Source of the DNA: an uncultured Lachnospiraceae bacterium
GTDB taxonomy: Bacteria > Bacillota > Clostridia > Lachnospirales > Lachnospiraceae
Assembly: GCA_910584725.1 (NCBI GenBank)
Contig: CAJUBE010000012.1
Span: forward strand, 1-62,339
Direction: 5' to 3'
DNA: 62,339 bases
Position numbers and translations under genes: made by a program. Of the stretch, positions 32,493 to 41,344 are shown piece by piece. Position 1 is the first letter of the stretch. Each line of letters starts with the position of its first letter. The notes under the pieces are model-generated. The model was not told the origin of the DNA, ran no database searches, and was given only the letters and a program-made list of their open reading frames with translations.

Positions 32493-33860
32493 CTAAAATG
32501 GGAATTTCATACCGCCCAAGCCGCCGAACATACCGCGGCCTTTTTTGCCGCCCATCATGCCGGGAATCTGCTTCATCATCTTCTGCGACTGCTCAAACTG
32601 CTTGATGAAGCGGTTGACCACCGCAATATCCACCCCGGCTCCTTTGGCAATGCGTCCTTTTCTGCTGGGATTTAGAAGCTTGGGATTCTGCCGCTCCTCC
32701 GGCGTCATGCTTAAGACGATCGCCTCCATACGGGCCAGCTGTTTTTCATCCACCGCTGACTCGATATCCGCCATCTGCTTACCCATGCCGGGCATCATGC
32801 TCAAAATCCCGGAAAGCCCGCCCATGTTGCGCATCTGTTTCATGCTCTCCAGATAATCCTCGAAATCGAACTTGCCCTTCTTCATGCGGGCAGCCATTTC
32901 TTTTTCCTTATCCTCGTCTATGTCAATATTCTGCTGCGCCTTCTCAATCAGCGTGAGCACATCTCCCATTCCCAAAATCCGATTCGCCATACGATCTGGG
33001 TAAAACTGCTCCAGATCGGAAAGCTTCTCACCCATACCGATAAAGAGAATCGGCTTTCCCGTGACAGCCTTGATGGAAAGCGCCGCACCGCCTCTGGAAT
33101 CGCCGTCCATCTTGGACAGGATCACGCCGTCCACGCCGACCTTCTCGTCAAAGTCCTTCGCCACATTGACAGCGTCCTGACCGGTCATGGCATCCACCAC
33201 CAGAAGGGTCTGGTGCACGTCCACATTTTCCTTGATCTCAATCAGCTCCGCCATCATCTCTTCGTCTATATGCAGACGGCCTGCCGTATCCAGTATCACC
33301 ACGTTGTGACCGTTCTTCTGCGCATGCTCGATCGCTGCCTTCGCGATATTGACCGGCTTATGGTTTTCCCCCATGGAGAAGACGTCCACCTGCTGCTTCT
33401 CGCCGTTTACCTGTAACTGCTTGATGGCCGCGGGACGATACACGTCGCAGGCCACAAGGAGAGGCTTTTTCCCCTTTAGTTTCATCTTTCCCGCAATCTT
33501 CGCCGTGGTAGTAGTTTTACCCGCACCCTGCAGACCGCACATCATAATGACTGTGACCGCCTTTCCCGGCTGCATGGTGATCTCTGTCGTCTCGGAGCCC
33601 ATCAGGGACACCATTTCCTCATTTACGATCTTGATGACCATCTGCCCGGGATTTAAGCCGTTCAACACATCCGCGCCGACAGCCCGCGCTTCCACAGACT
33701 TCACAAACTGTTTGACCACCTTGAAGTTGACGTCCGCTTCAAGAAGCGCCATCTTAACCTCTTTTAACGCGGTCTTGACATCCTCCTCCGTGAGCCGCCC
33801 CTTGCTTCTCAGATTCTTAAATACATTCTGCAGTTTATCTGTCAGACTCTCAAACGCCAT
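32493..33860 (-). CDS. ffh: Signal recognition particle protein Ffh (SRP54)
   Basis: The 455-residue GTPase carries nascent membrane proteins to FtsY. The N domain is followed by the G domain (GLQGAGKTTTTAKIA, CDVYRPAA, DTAGR, SKMDGDSRGG) and a methionine-rich M domain with the RNA-binding segment (GRIAKGAG) and a Met/Gly-rich tail (KMMKQIPGMMGGKKGRGMFG). It lies 64 nt after ylxM. Confidence 0.98.
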   Translation of the reverse strand: MAFESLTDKLQNVFKNLRSKGRLTEEDVKTALKEVKMALLEADVNFKVVKQFVKSVEARAVGADVLNGLNPGQMVIKIVNEEMVSLMGSETTEITMQPGKAVTVIMMCGLQGAGKTTTTAKIAGKMKLKGKKPLLVACDVYRPAAIKQLQVNGEKQQVDVFSMGENHKPVNIAKAAIEHAQKNGHNVVILDTAGRLHIDEEMMAELIEIKENVDVHQTLLVVDAMTGQDAVNVAKDFDEKVGVDGVILSKMDGDSRGGAALSIKAVTGKPILFIGMGEKLSDLEQFYPDRMANRILGMGDVLTLIEKAQQNIDIDEDKEKEMAARMKKGKFDFEDYLESMKQMRNMGGLSGILSMMPGMGKQMADIESAVDEKQLARMEAIVLSMTPEERQNPKLLNPSRKGRIAKGAGVDIAVVNRFIKQFEQSQKMMKQIPGMMGGKKGRGMFGGLGGMKFPF

Positions 33861-33924
33861 CTGATCTTACGCCTTTCTGCCAAATACAGCGACACGTCTG
33901 TTAATTCAATTAGGGAAGATTCTA

Positions 33925-34278
33925 CTACAATTCCTGCATTATCCTTGCCGACAATTCCCTGATCTGTGAACCGTAGGCTGCCGCATCTGTCAGCTCCCCG
34001 CTCTCGTACTGTTCGGAAAGACAGTTGATCTGCGATATCTTTTCCTTAATGCTCTCGAATCTGGCCACCAGTTTCAGCTTCGCCTCGTATCCGAGAAGCG
34101 TCCTATCGCATCGCTTCACGATATCGTGTACCGCCTGCCTGCTGATTCCTCTCGCCTCCGCGATCTCTCCCAGAGAAAGATTCTCATACACGACGCTCTC
34201 GTAAATCTCCCGCTGGTGCGCGTTTAACAGCTCCCCATAGAAATCATACAATAAACCCTGTTCTACGATCTTTTCCAT
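33925..34278 (-). CDS. ylxM: YlxM family putative DNA-binding protein
   Basis: The 117-residue helical protein precedes ffh in most Firmicutes. It has a sigma-70 region 4-like helix-turn-helix (LSLGEIAEARGISRQAVHDIVKRCDRTL). The ATG at 34278 begins the conserved MEKIVEQ; the frame is open further upstream but that part covers the promoter. It is probably the first gene of the ffh operon. Confidence 0.9.
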   Translation of the reverse strand: MEKIVEQGLLYDFYGELLNAHQREIYESVVYENLSLGEIAEARGISRQAVHDIVKRCDRTLLGYEAKLKLVARFESIKEKISQINCLSEQYESGELTDAAAYGSQIRELSARIMQEL

Positions 34279-34366
34279 GTTTCCACCACTTCCGCGCCGT
34301 TCCTGTACCGGCTTTGCCAAGGCGGCGCACCGATGAAATATATGGCAGACGACCGCCGACTTTTGC

Positions 34367-34395
34367 ATTTTACAATAGAGAGGGCGGCGTGTCAA
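34367..34395 (-). promoter_or_regulatory. Sigma-A promoter of the ylxM-ffh operon
   Basis: The minus strand reads TTGACA (34390-34395), a 17-bp spacer and TAAAAT (34367-34372). The -35 box is part of a perfect 12-bp inverted repeat (34385-34416). Confidence 0.8.
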
Positions 34396-34416
34396 GTATT
34401 TTTTCTTGACACGCCG
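34385..34416. promoter_or_regulatory. 12-bp inverted repeat overlapping the ylxM -35 box
   Basis: CGGCGTGTCAAG (34385-34396) and CTTGACACGCCG (34405-34416) are perfectly complementary around an 8-nt T-rich spacer. It may act as a terminator for the XRE gene that ends 9 nt upstream, as an operator, or both. Confidence 0.7.
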
Positions 34417-34424
34417 TCAAAACC

Positions 34425-34928
34425 CTACTTCCTTGTGAAGCAGGCCCCAATGACTGCCCCAACCAGGACAAACGGCGCCATCCGGGCGAACAGCCACTCA
34501 AATGCATGAATCATAACTCCGGTAACTGCGGTTTCAGGGTGACTATAATCCCACCCCAGGTATGGGCTGTTCCATACAATCAGGGCGGCAAAACCAACCG
34601 CGATAACCGCAGCCAATATGATAAAAAACCAGTGGAGCGCTTTTCGTCTCGCCGTTTTTCCCCGCGCAAGCCGTAAGTTTATGACTTCAAGTTTCTCGGA
34701 AATCACTTTCAAGTCATCAGCCTTCGTTTCAGCAACGGTTTCTCCCAGCAGTGTACTTACAGGCGTTCCCAATATCTCTGATAGTGAAATCAGCATATCG
34801 GCATCCGGAACCGACAGCCCCTGCTCCCATTTTGAAACCGTCTGCCTCACCACATGCAGCTTAACCGCAAGCTCCTCCTGTGAAAGCCCTTTGGATTTTC
34901 TGATTGTTTTGATATTTTCGTTTAACAT
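34425..34928 (-). CDS. XRE-family regulator with membrane segments
   Basis: The 167-residue protein has an N-terminal helix-turn-helix (LAVKLHVVRQTVSKWEQGLSVP), then a short coiled region and two hydrophobic segments (WFFIILAAVIAVGFAALIV and MAPFVLVGAVIGACF). It resembles the regulator at 6617-7063 in plan but is not adjacent to a matching ABC pair; the nearest transporter starts 80 nt upstream on the same strand. Target unknown. Confidence 0.85.
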   Translation of the reverse strand: MLNENIKTIRKSKGLSQEELAVKLHVVRQTVSKWEQGLSVPDADMLISLSEILGTPVSTLLGETVAETKADDLKVISEKLEVINLRLARGKTARRKALHWFFIILAAVIAVGFAALIVWNSPYLGWDYSHPETAVTGVMIHAFEWLFARMAPFVLVGAVIGACFTRK

Positions 34929-35007
34929 TGTGAATGCCCTCCTTTCGCTGCCATGATACGAAAGAAATCACCATTGCGGCAAGCAACGCGGATTAACATT
35001 GCGCTCC

Positions 35008-37044
35008 CTACATCATCGTGTCATCCCGCAAAACCTCCGCCAGATTCATCTCCCGCATCCTGCGCCAGCCCAGATAATAGGCAAACGCCACCGTCCCACC
35101 CACCGCCAGCATAAACGCGCCGATCGGTAAAAGAGGCGCCTCAGCCAGAAACTCCGCCGGATCCATATAGCTTGCCTTTAACATCGCTCCCACCGCAAAA
35201 ACCGCGACAGCTGCAGCCCACAGCATCGGACGACAAGCCAGCACAAACGCCTCAATGCAGAACATCTTCCGCAGCTCCCCCGACGTCATGCCCACGGAAA
35301 GATACCTGGCAAATTCCCTCTTCCTCTGCCGCACAAAGCCAAACGTGTTGGAAAACACATTGCCTGCGCCGATCAGGGCGAGCAGCATGCAAAAGCTCCC
35401 CAGCACGAGCATCATCCCCTGCACCTGCCTATCGTTCGTCTCATATTCCCGGATGCGGTTCTCGCTCTCGATCGTGTAAACACCTGCAAGACATTTCTCC
35501 GCTTCACCCTGTATCTGCTCCAATTCCGCAAGACTGATCCCCTCCTTGCAGAGTATACGGATCAGGGTATCTTGCTCTGCGCCGCCCACCTGCGCTTCTA
35601 TTTTTTCCCATAGGCTTACGGGTATAAAATGCACAAGCTCATACTTGTCAATCGTGGCGTACTCCTCCCGTAGAACGGGGACTTCCTCCGTGCAGGCCAG
35701 CACGGGAATCTCCACAGCCACCGCACCATCTGAAACCGACATTTTCCCAGCCGCTGTCCCGCCCGTCTGCGCCGCGAGCGCCGTTGTCAGGCAGTCGTTG
35801 ATATAGGGCATATATTGCGGATGCCGAAAATCCGGGTTCGTCACATCACGGATTACGTTTCGGATCACCACCCCGTCCGTCCTTTGCGAAGCGCCGATCT
35901 GTCCGCAATATTCCAGAAACGCCGCGTCATCCAAGATGATAATCGGTGCATTTACCCAAAAGCCATCGTCGTTCCGCGTCACATATTTCCCGGTATCATG
36001 GGAAAATCCGCCGTTCGCTTTCAGTTCCCCGCTCATTTCTTCCTCTGTAATGCGCCGTTTTGTCTGCGCCTTCCGGTACACAGTCACATTTTCCACACCC
36101 GGAACCTCCCGAAGCCGTTCTGTCTCCCCAAAGGCTCCGATCCCCGTGTTTTTTACCGTAATCATAATATCCCAGGCATCCTGATATTTTTCAAAATAAG
36201 TCTCCCTCGTGCTGATTGCCGACAAGGTAAAAAAGCACTGCATCAGCGTAAATGCCGTCATGGAAAGAAGCAGGGACACAGCCGCGGTTCTCAGCGCTTT
36301 CCTCTGTGCCTTGAGCGCATTTCCGGCCAATTCTCCCTCCAGACCAAATACAAGTGAAAGCACAGGGGAATGTTTCTTTTTCTTTAGCTGCAGCTCCCCC
36401 GTATTTTTAATAGCCTCAAGCGGCGTCAGCACGCTCAGTTTCCTGGCGGGCAGCCAGGCGGATATCCCTATGGTAAGCCCCGTTGCCAGAAGGGTTACCA
36501 CAAGAATCAGAGGATGATAACCGAACACCGCCGACCTTCTGCCCTCCACGTCCCGCACCAAACTCTCCAACAGGGCCAGAAGTCCTCTGCCGCCCGCTAT
36601 GCCGGCCAGCGTGCCCGCCACAACCGGCGCTGCGCATAAATACGCCGTCTCCTGCAAAAGACATGCCCGTATCTGTCTCGGCGTCGCGCCGATACTTGCC
36701 AGTATGCCGAACTGATGGATTCTCGCCTGCATGGTCGCGGCAAAGGCATTGTGTATAATCAGAATCAGGGAAAACGCTGCCAGCCCCATAATAAGCAGAA
36801 AAAGCGGAAACACCAGCCGCGGCGCCTCGTCATTTGCGTCGCGCATTAGATACATCGCCTTAAGCGCGTACTGGTCGCCCGACGCCCGCAGCCGTTCCAC
36901 CTCATACTTCCACATATTGTAAAAGAGACAGCCAAGCAGAGACAGAAGCAGAGACGAAATCAAGGCGGCCGTCATAACGGCAGCGGCTGCGGCACGGTTG
37001 TTTTTCAGATAACCTGACGAATATTCTCTCCACATCCCGCTCAC
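35008..37044 (-). CDS. FtsX-type ABC permease (peptide-resistance-like)
   Basis: The 678-residue protein has an N-terminal membrane segment, a first FtsX domain (FPLFLLIMGLAAFSLILIIHNAFAATMQARIHQFGILASIGATPRQIRA), a large external region of about 200 residues, and a second FtsX domain at the C-terminus (RQRKREFARYLSVGMTSGELRKMF). This plan resembles BceB/VraG-like or MacB-like permeases. It overlaps the ATPase gene by 4 nt and sits in a four-gene RR-HK-ATPase-permease module typical of antimicrobial peptide sensing and detoxification. Confidence 0.85.
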   Translation of the reverse strand: MSGMWREYSSGYLKNNRAAAAAVMTAALISSLLLSLLGCLFYNMWKYEVERLRASGDQYALKAMYLMRDANDEAPRLVFPLFLLIMGLAAFSLILIIHNAFAATMQARIHQFGILASIGATPRQIRACLLQETAYLCAAPVVAGTLAGIAGGRGLLALLESLVRDVEGRRSAVFGYHPLILVVTLLATGLTIGISAWLPARKLSVLTPLEAIKNTGELQLKKKKHSPVLSLVFGLEGELAGNALKAQRKALRTAAVSLLLSMTAFTLMQCFFTLSAISTRETYFEKYQDAWDIMITVKNTGIGAFGETERLREVPGVENVTVYRKAQTKRRITEEEMSGELKANGGFSHDTGKYVTRNDDGFWVNAPIIILDDAAFLEYCGQIGASQRTDGVVIRNVIRDVTNPDFRHPQYMPYINDCLTTALAAQTGGTAAGKMSVSDGAVAVEIPVLACTEEVPVLREEYATIDKYELVHFIPVSLWEKIEAQVGGAEQDTLIRILCKEGISLAELEQIQGEAEKCLAGVYTIESENRIREYETNDRQVQGMMLVLGSFCMLLALIGAGNVFSNTFGFVRQRKREFARYLSVGMTSGELRKMFCIEAFVLACRPMLWAAAVAVFAVGAMLKASYMDPAEFLAEAPLLPIGAFMLAVGGTVAFAYYLGWRRMREMNLAEVLRDDTMM

Positions 37045-37721
37045 CTCCTTCTCTCATCACCGACAATACGGCCATCCTCTATCGTTATGATTCTGTCCGC
37101 CTCCAGAGCGATCTTTTCGTCATGGGTAATCAGCATGATCGTCTGCTTTAAGCTGTGGTTAGACAGCTTGAGCATGTCCATGATTTCTCCGGAATTTTTC
37201 TGATCCAGATTTCCTGTCGGCTCGTCCGCCAAAAGCAGGGCCGGGCGGTAAATCAGCGAGCGGGCAATGGCAACCCGCTGCTGCTGCCCTCCCGACAATT
37301 GGTTTGGCAGCGCCTCCAACCGCCCCGCAAGGCCAAGCGAATTCACCACTTCCTCAAAATACGTCTCGTCCGGCTTACGCTTATCCAGCGTAAGCGGCAT
37401 CAAAATATTCCTTTTCACCGTCAATGTGGGAATCAGATTATAAAACTGGTACACAAGCCCCACCTTCCTGCGCCGGAAAATGGCCGCCTGGGTTGGCTTA
37501 AGTCCGGCAAGATCCGTTCCCTCCACAATCACCCTGCCACCCGTGGGCTTATCCACACTCCCCAAAATATGCAGCAGCGTAGATTTTCCTGAGCCGGAAG
37601 CTCCGATAATGGCCACAAATTCTCCCCTGTCAACTTTGAGATCAATCCCCGCAAGCGCCGTCACCCGATTGTCCCCGGAGCCGTACACTTTTGTTACCCC
37701 TTCGCATGTCAGAATATTCAC
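37041..37721 (-). CDS. ABC transporter ATP-binding protein, MacB/LolD/BceA type
   Basis: The 226-residue ATPase has Walker A GASGSGKSTLL, Q-loop VYQFYNLIPTLT, signature LSGGQQQRVAIARSL, Walker B LLLADEPTGNLD and H-loop THD. The sequence is typical of the MacB/LolD/BceA clade that works with FtsX-type permeases. It is separated from the kinase gene by 62 nt and may have its own promoter there (TTGTCA and GATAAT-like boxes), as BceA-type genes often do. Confidence 0.92.
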   Translation of the reverse strand: MNILTCEGVTKVYGSGDNRVTALAGIDLKVDRGEFVAIIGASGSGKSTLLHILGSVDKPTGGRVIVEGTDLAGLKPTQAAIFRRRKVGLVYQFYNLIPTLTVKRNILMPLTLDKRKPDETYFEEVVNSLGLAGRLEALPNQLSGGQQQRVAIARSLIYRPALLLADEPTGNLDQKNSGEIMDMLKLSNHSLKQTIMLITHDEKIALEADRIITIEDGRIVGDERRR

Positions 37722-37783
37722 TGTCTTTTTCCTCCTTTTGCCCTTAATAACTCCCTATTATCATAGCAGGCGAAAGTGACAAC

Positions 37784-38773
37784 TCAGTGACGGTAAATAC
37801 GGATTGCGAAACAAGCGCCGCCCTCCGGCAAATTCTTCGCTCGTATGGTGCCGTTCTGGCGACCAATCAGCTCCTTTGCCAAGGCAAGTCCGATGCCGAT
37901 CCCTCCCTCTTTCGCATTTTTACCCCGGTAAAACCGCTCAAAAAGATGAGGCAGATCTTTCCTGTCAAATCCTGCCCCCTCATCCCAAATCAAAATTTCC
38001 GTATACAGGGGATTCTGCCCGTAGGCACAGTGAACACATCCGCCCGCATTGTGCTCCGCACAGTTTTTCATCAGGTTCATAACCGCCTCCATGGTCCAGT
38101 CCAAATCGACATGTACCTTCACTTCCCCAAGTTCCGAAATATCCACAGAAACTTCCGACTGCGCAAAAATCTCCTGCAGATTATCAGCCGCAAGCATAAG
38201 CAGGGTATAAACGTCCGTCTCCTCCCGCTTCAGAGCCAATGTCCCGGCATCCAGACGGGCTAAGAGAAGCAGGGCCTCCTCCAGATGCGTCAGCCGCATA
38301 AGCTGTCTCTGTATCTGTTCCGTCCCCTCCTTCTCCCCTGACCCGCTCCCCATTGTCTGTACGGACAAAGATATCGCTGTGATCGGCGTTTTGATCTGAT
38401 GCGCGATGTTGGACAGATTGTGGGCAAACTCATTTTTTACCCGCACCGCCTCCTCCCTCGTCTGATACAGATACGTCACCGTCTTGTAAATCTGATCTTC
38501 CAATTTGGAGAGCTCGTCCTCCCCCAGAGCAGAGAGCACCGGCGCGTTTCCCGCGTTGGCCTGCTCCAGATATGCTGTCAATTCCTGCACGCGCAAGGCT
38601 TCTCGTTTCTTCTGACGCAAAATTCCGACGGCAAAAACGCCGGCACACGCCAGCCTGACGCCAAAATAGGGCGCAGCCAGCATAATCACTGCGGCAAAAA
38701 AAAACAATCCCGTTGTCAAAGCATTCATCGAAACCGCTTCCCTGATTTTCCACGCACCCCTATCAGTCTCCAT
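37784..38773 (-). CDS. Sensor histidine kinase, short-sensor type
   Basis: The 329-residue kinase has two N-terminal membrane segments with almost no external loop (LTTGLFFFAAVIMLAAPYFGVRLACAGVFAVG), H-box NEFAHNLSNIAHQIKTPIT, N-box NLMKNCAEHN and G2-box GIGIGLALAKEL. Kinases with this minimal sensor usually detect through a partner transporter. The ATG overlaps the end of the response regulator gene by 11 nt and has GGAGG. Confidence 0.92.
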   Translation of the reverse strand: METDRGAWKIREAVSMNALTTGLFFFAAVIMLAAPYFGVRLACAGVFAVGILRQKKREALRVQELTAYLEQANAGNAPVLSALGEDELSKLEDQIYKTVTYLYQTREEAVRVKNEFAHNLSNIAHQIKTPITAISLSVQTMGSGSGEKEGTEQIQRQLMRLTHLEEALLLLARLDAGTLALKREETDVYTLLMLAADNLQEIFAQSEVSVDISELGEVKVHVDLDWTMEAVMNLMKNCAEHNAGGCVHCAYGQNPLYTEILIWDEGAGFDRKDLPHLFERFYRGKNAKEGGIGIGLALAKELIGRQNGTIRAKNLPEGGACFAIRIYRH

Positions 38774-39440
38774 CCGTTTCCTCCATGCGGTAACCCACGC
38801 TTCTGACCGTTTTTAGACAGAGAGGCTTTCGCAGCTTGTCCCGCAGGCGTTTAACCGTCACAGTCAACGTATTGTCGTTCACATAGTTTCCATTTACATC
38901 CCACACCTGTTCCAGCAGTTTCTCTCTGGTAACAATTTTTCCCTTATTCCGCATCAGGCATAAAAGCACCTGATACTCCATCGCGCTTAAACCGATCTCT
39001 TCCGCCCCGCAGGTAACGCGCATACGGTTTAAATCCATAGCGATTCTGCCACAGGAAAGATACTGCCCGCTCACGTCCCCGCATCTGCGAAGAAGCGCCT
39101 GCACCCGAGAGTACAGCACCTCCAGCACAAATGGCTTCACCACATAGTCGTCCGCCCCGCTCTCAAACCCTGAAACAATATCCGCGCTGTCACCCCTCAC
39201 CGTTAGGAAAATAATCGGCAGTTCCTCCCGGTTTCCGCGAATCCACCGACAAAGACCGTCCCCGCGCCCGTCCGGCATATTCCAGTCAAGCAGCACCATT
39301 GTCGGCAGTCGTCTTGCCAATGCCTGTCTTAAACCCGCGAGTGTACCGAATATTGTCACTTTTATATTTTTCCGTTCCAGATATTCCTTCACCATTCCGG
39401 CAATATCCGGATCATCCTCCGCGTAATAAATTTCCGTCAT
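38763..39440 (-). CDS. OmpR-family response regulator
   Basis: The 225-residue protein has a receiver (EDDPD acidic pocket, phospho-acceptor Asp in VLLDWNMPDGRGDG, KPF) and a winged-helix effector (LSAMEYQVLLCLMRNKGKIVTREKL, DNTLTVTVKRLRDKL). It is the first gene of the four-gene module. Upstream on the minus strand two direct copies of GGTATAATACAAAA (39465-39495) contain its -10 box; TTGTTA lies 17 bp before the second. Confidence 0.93.
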   Translation of the reverse strand: MTEIYYAEDDPDIAGMVKEYLERKNIKVTIFGTLAGLRQALARRLPTMVLLDWNMPDGRGDGLCRWIRGNREELPIIFLTVRGDSADIVSGFESGADDYVVKPFVLEVLYSRVQALLRRCGDVSGQYLSCGRIAMDLNRMRVTCGAEEIGLSAMEYQVLLCLMRNKGKIVTREKLLEQVWDVNGNYVNDNTLTVTVKRLRDKLRKPLCLKTVRSVGYRMEETDGD

Positions 39441-39524
39441 TCCACCGTCCCGCCTTGTTTATTTTGTATTATACCTTTTGTATTATACCATAACAAAACG
39501 ATAGGCATATGGCCAAAAACATGC

Positions 39525-39530
39525 TATAAT
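39525..39530 (+). promoter_or_regulatory. -10 box of the PocR receptor gene
   Basis: A perfect TATAAT; the -35 at 17 bp is weak (TAGGCA). The transcription start would be about 30 nt before the ATG. Confidence 0.55.
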
Positions 39531-39564
39531 AAATACAATATTGTTGAAGGAGGGGGAAATCCAC

Positions 39565-40338
39565 ATGAAACTCTCGGATTTTATGGATATTTCACACTTG
39601 CAGAAAATTCAGGACACTTTTTCGCAAGCCACCGGCCTTGCTGCCATTGCCGTTGACATGGAAGGTAATTATATCACCAAAGGAAGCGGCTTCAAAGACT
39701 TTTGTACGAAGCAGACCCAGGGCTGTCAGGAAGGCGCAAAACGCTGTCAGAAATGCACTGCCGCGGGGCAGGGTGTTTACGAATGCCATGCAGGCCTTAC
39801 GGAGTTTTCCATCGACATCGTTTTAAACGGTGAAAAGCTGGGCCGCCTAATCGGAGGACAGGTTTTCTCGCACGAGCCGGATGAGGAAAAGCTTTCGTCC
39901 ACCGCCGCAGAGCTTGGAATTGACCCGGACGTTTATATCCGTGCCGCCCAGAAGGTGCCCGTGCGCACGGAACCGGCCATCCGCGCCGCCGTCTCCCTTT
40001 TGAATGACATGGTAAACATTCTCATTGTACAGGAGTACATGAGCGCAACGGAATACAAAAAGATTCATGTATGGGAAGAAGAGATCGCGAACGCCACAGA
40101 AACCGTGGCCCGGATAAAAGAAAATACCAAGGAGCTTGAGGCTATAGCGTCCAAGCAGACAATTATGGCGTTAAACGCTTCCATCGAAACCGCAAGAGTC
40201 GGCGCAGCCGGCGCGGGCTTCGGCATCATCGCCAAACAGATGGGCGCATTCTCCAAACAGTCCACGGAAATCTATAAAAAGATCACGCAGGATGCCAACA
40301 GCATTGCGGAATCCATACATAAAATGAACGAGACATAA
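39565..40338 (+). CDS. Soluble PocR-domain chemoreceptor-like protein
   Basis: The 257-residue protein has no membrane segment. Residues 1-165 form a PocR sensory domain: LQKIQDTFSQATGLAAIAVDMEGNYIT, a Cys-rich CTKQTQGCQEGAKRCQKC, then LGRLIGGQVF. Residues of about 170-257 form a short helical stretch containing the hairpin-tip sequence of chemoreceptors (IMALNASIETARVGAAGAGFGIIAKQMG). The signalling part is far shorter than in a normal receptor and lacks HAMP and obvious adaptation helices. PocR domains bind small ligands. The ATG at 39565 has AAGGAGGGGG; the longer frame starts at TTG. Confidence 0.85.
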   Translation: MKLSDFMDISHLQKIQDTFSQATGLAAIAVDMEGNYITKGSGFKDFCTKQTQGCQEGAKRCQKCTAAGQGVYECHAGLTEFSIDIVLNGEKLGRLIGGQVFSHEPDEEKLSSTAAELGIDPDVYIRAAQKVPVRTEPAIRAAVSLLNDMVNILIVQEYMSATEYKKIHVWEEEIANATETVARIKENTKELEAIASKQTIMALNASIETARVGAAGAGFGIIAKQMGAFSKQSTEIYKKITQDANSIAESIHKMNET

Positions 40339-40362
40339 TTATTTCCAAACCTAAACAGATTT

Positions 40363-40398
40363 AAAAAGCTGTCCCCAGTCTACAGAGGACAGCTTTTT
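40363..40398 (+). terminator. Terminator of the PocR receptor gene
   Basis: AAAAAGCTGTCC and GGACAGCTTTTT form a 12-bp stem ending in a T-run, 25 nt after the stop. Confidence 0.9.
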
Positions 40399-40420
40399 CT
40401 TACGAATCAACATTTTCGTT

Positions 40421-40565
40421 CTTTTCACTAACCGCCATGTCACAGCTCTGCTGTGACTCAAATCAATGCGGAGAATGCCCGTATTTTGGGCATTCTCTCG
40501 AGTGAAACATAGAACTTCTTAACGAAGCAGCCTCTGCTGCTGAGTTTTAGAAGTTCTTTTCACTC
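40421..40565 (-). repeat. Modular hairpin element, copy E (family 1)
   Basis: The outer stem is GAGTGAAA / TTTCACTC and the inner stem AGAACTTCT / AGAAGTTCT, with apical GCAGC/GCTGC, then the GAGAATGCCC/GGGCATTCTC and TCACAGC/GCTGTGA hairpins. Its first bases (GAGTGA) provide the last codon and TGA stop of the 40560-41231 gene. Confidence 0.85.
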
Positions 40566-41231
40566 TACGATAATTTCCAGATACCCCACCATCTTCGCCA
40601 TATCAAACTCCTTGATTACGCCAAGATTCGGATCATAATACTTTCCGTCATACCCCACCAGATAATGGCTGTATCTGCCCATGCGCTCCATGATGATCGT
40701 ACACTTCGGCAGCTCCACGTCCCTGCCGAGCGTATACACAATCTTATCCGCATGACGAATGCCAAGATATTCCAATGTGGCGATCATCTTGCTCATGTTT
40801 GCCTGCCATTCCCTGCATTTCATAATATCGCAGGCCTCATCCAGCGTGGTCCCTGCAATCATGGCAATACAGGACTGCCCGCACAAGCCGTCCCATGGCT
40901 GTGTCACCAATTCCACCCCGTCAACTTTGCGGATCGGGTGCTCCACGCTGTAGGGGCTGTTCCCTCCCGCATTCATTACATTGCCCACGATCTCAATAGA
41001 AATCAAATATTTTTTCCCAAGCTCCACCTTGGATAAGGTATCCTGACTGACAGGAATGTCATAATAGCCCTGCCCTTTTGGCAGAAGATCGCATATAAAG
41101 CACACATCGTCAAAGCAGACGCGCACCGGAGCGTCCCCTACCTTCTCACATACCTCCCAGACATTGAAGGGCACGGAAATGGCATTCTCATTCTCCCGAA
41201 ATTCCACAGTACCTTCAAATTCGTATTTCAT
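40560..41231 (-). CDS. DUF1905-like plus papain-like (C39-type) domain protein
   Basis: The 223-residue protein appears to join two domains. Residues 1-85 resemble DUF1905 (YEFEGTVEF, ISVPFNVWEV, VRVCFDD, LPKGQGYYDIPVS). Residues of about 108-215 resemble a papain-like C39 peptidase domain: WDGLCGQSCIAMIAG with the oxyanion Gln displaced and the nucleophile Cys in CGQSC, then SHYLVGYDGKYYDPN giving the His and Asp/Asn of the triad. It could be an intracellular peptidase or an inactive binding module. The stop codon is formed by hairpin element E. No operon partner is evident. Confidence 0.65.
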   Translation of the reverse strand: MKYEFEGTVEFRENENAISVPFNVWEVCEKVGDAPVRVCFDDVCFICDLLPKGQGYYDIPVSQDTLSKVELGKKYLISIEIVGNVMNAGGNSPYSVEHPIRKVDGVELVTQPWDGLCGQSCIAMIAGTTLDEACDIMKCREWQANMSKMIATLEYLGIRHADKIVYTLGRDVELPKCTIIMERMGRYSHYLVGYDGKYYDPNLGVIKEFDMAKMVGYLEIIVE

Positions 41232-41344
41232 GTAGTAACCCCGCCTTTCTTTTTTGTATATTGTAATAATTCGTTACCTTCTTCTTCAAAAGCGCCCAAC
41301 ACTGTTAAGCGCGCTTCGTGTCCGGCCTGATGCGCCGCTGCCTC

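Noticed and set aside
23801..34278. A genomic island around the ribosome/secretion cluster
   Set aside because: The gene order is the conserved Firmicutes order; only the interposed 34.4-44.6 kb part is unusual.
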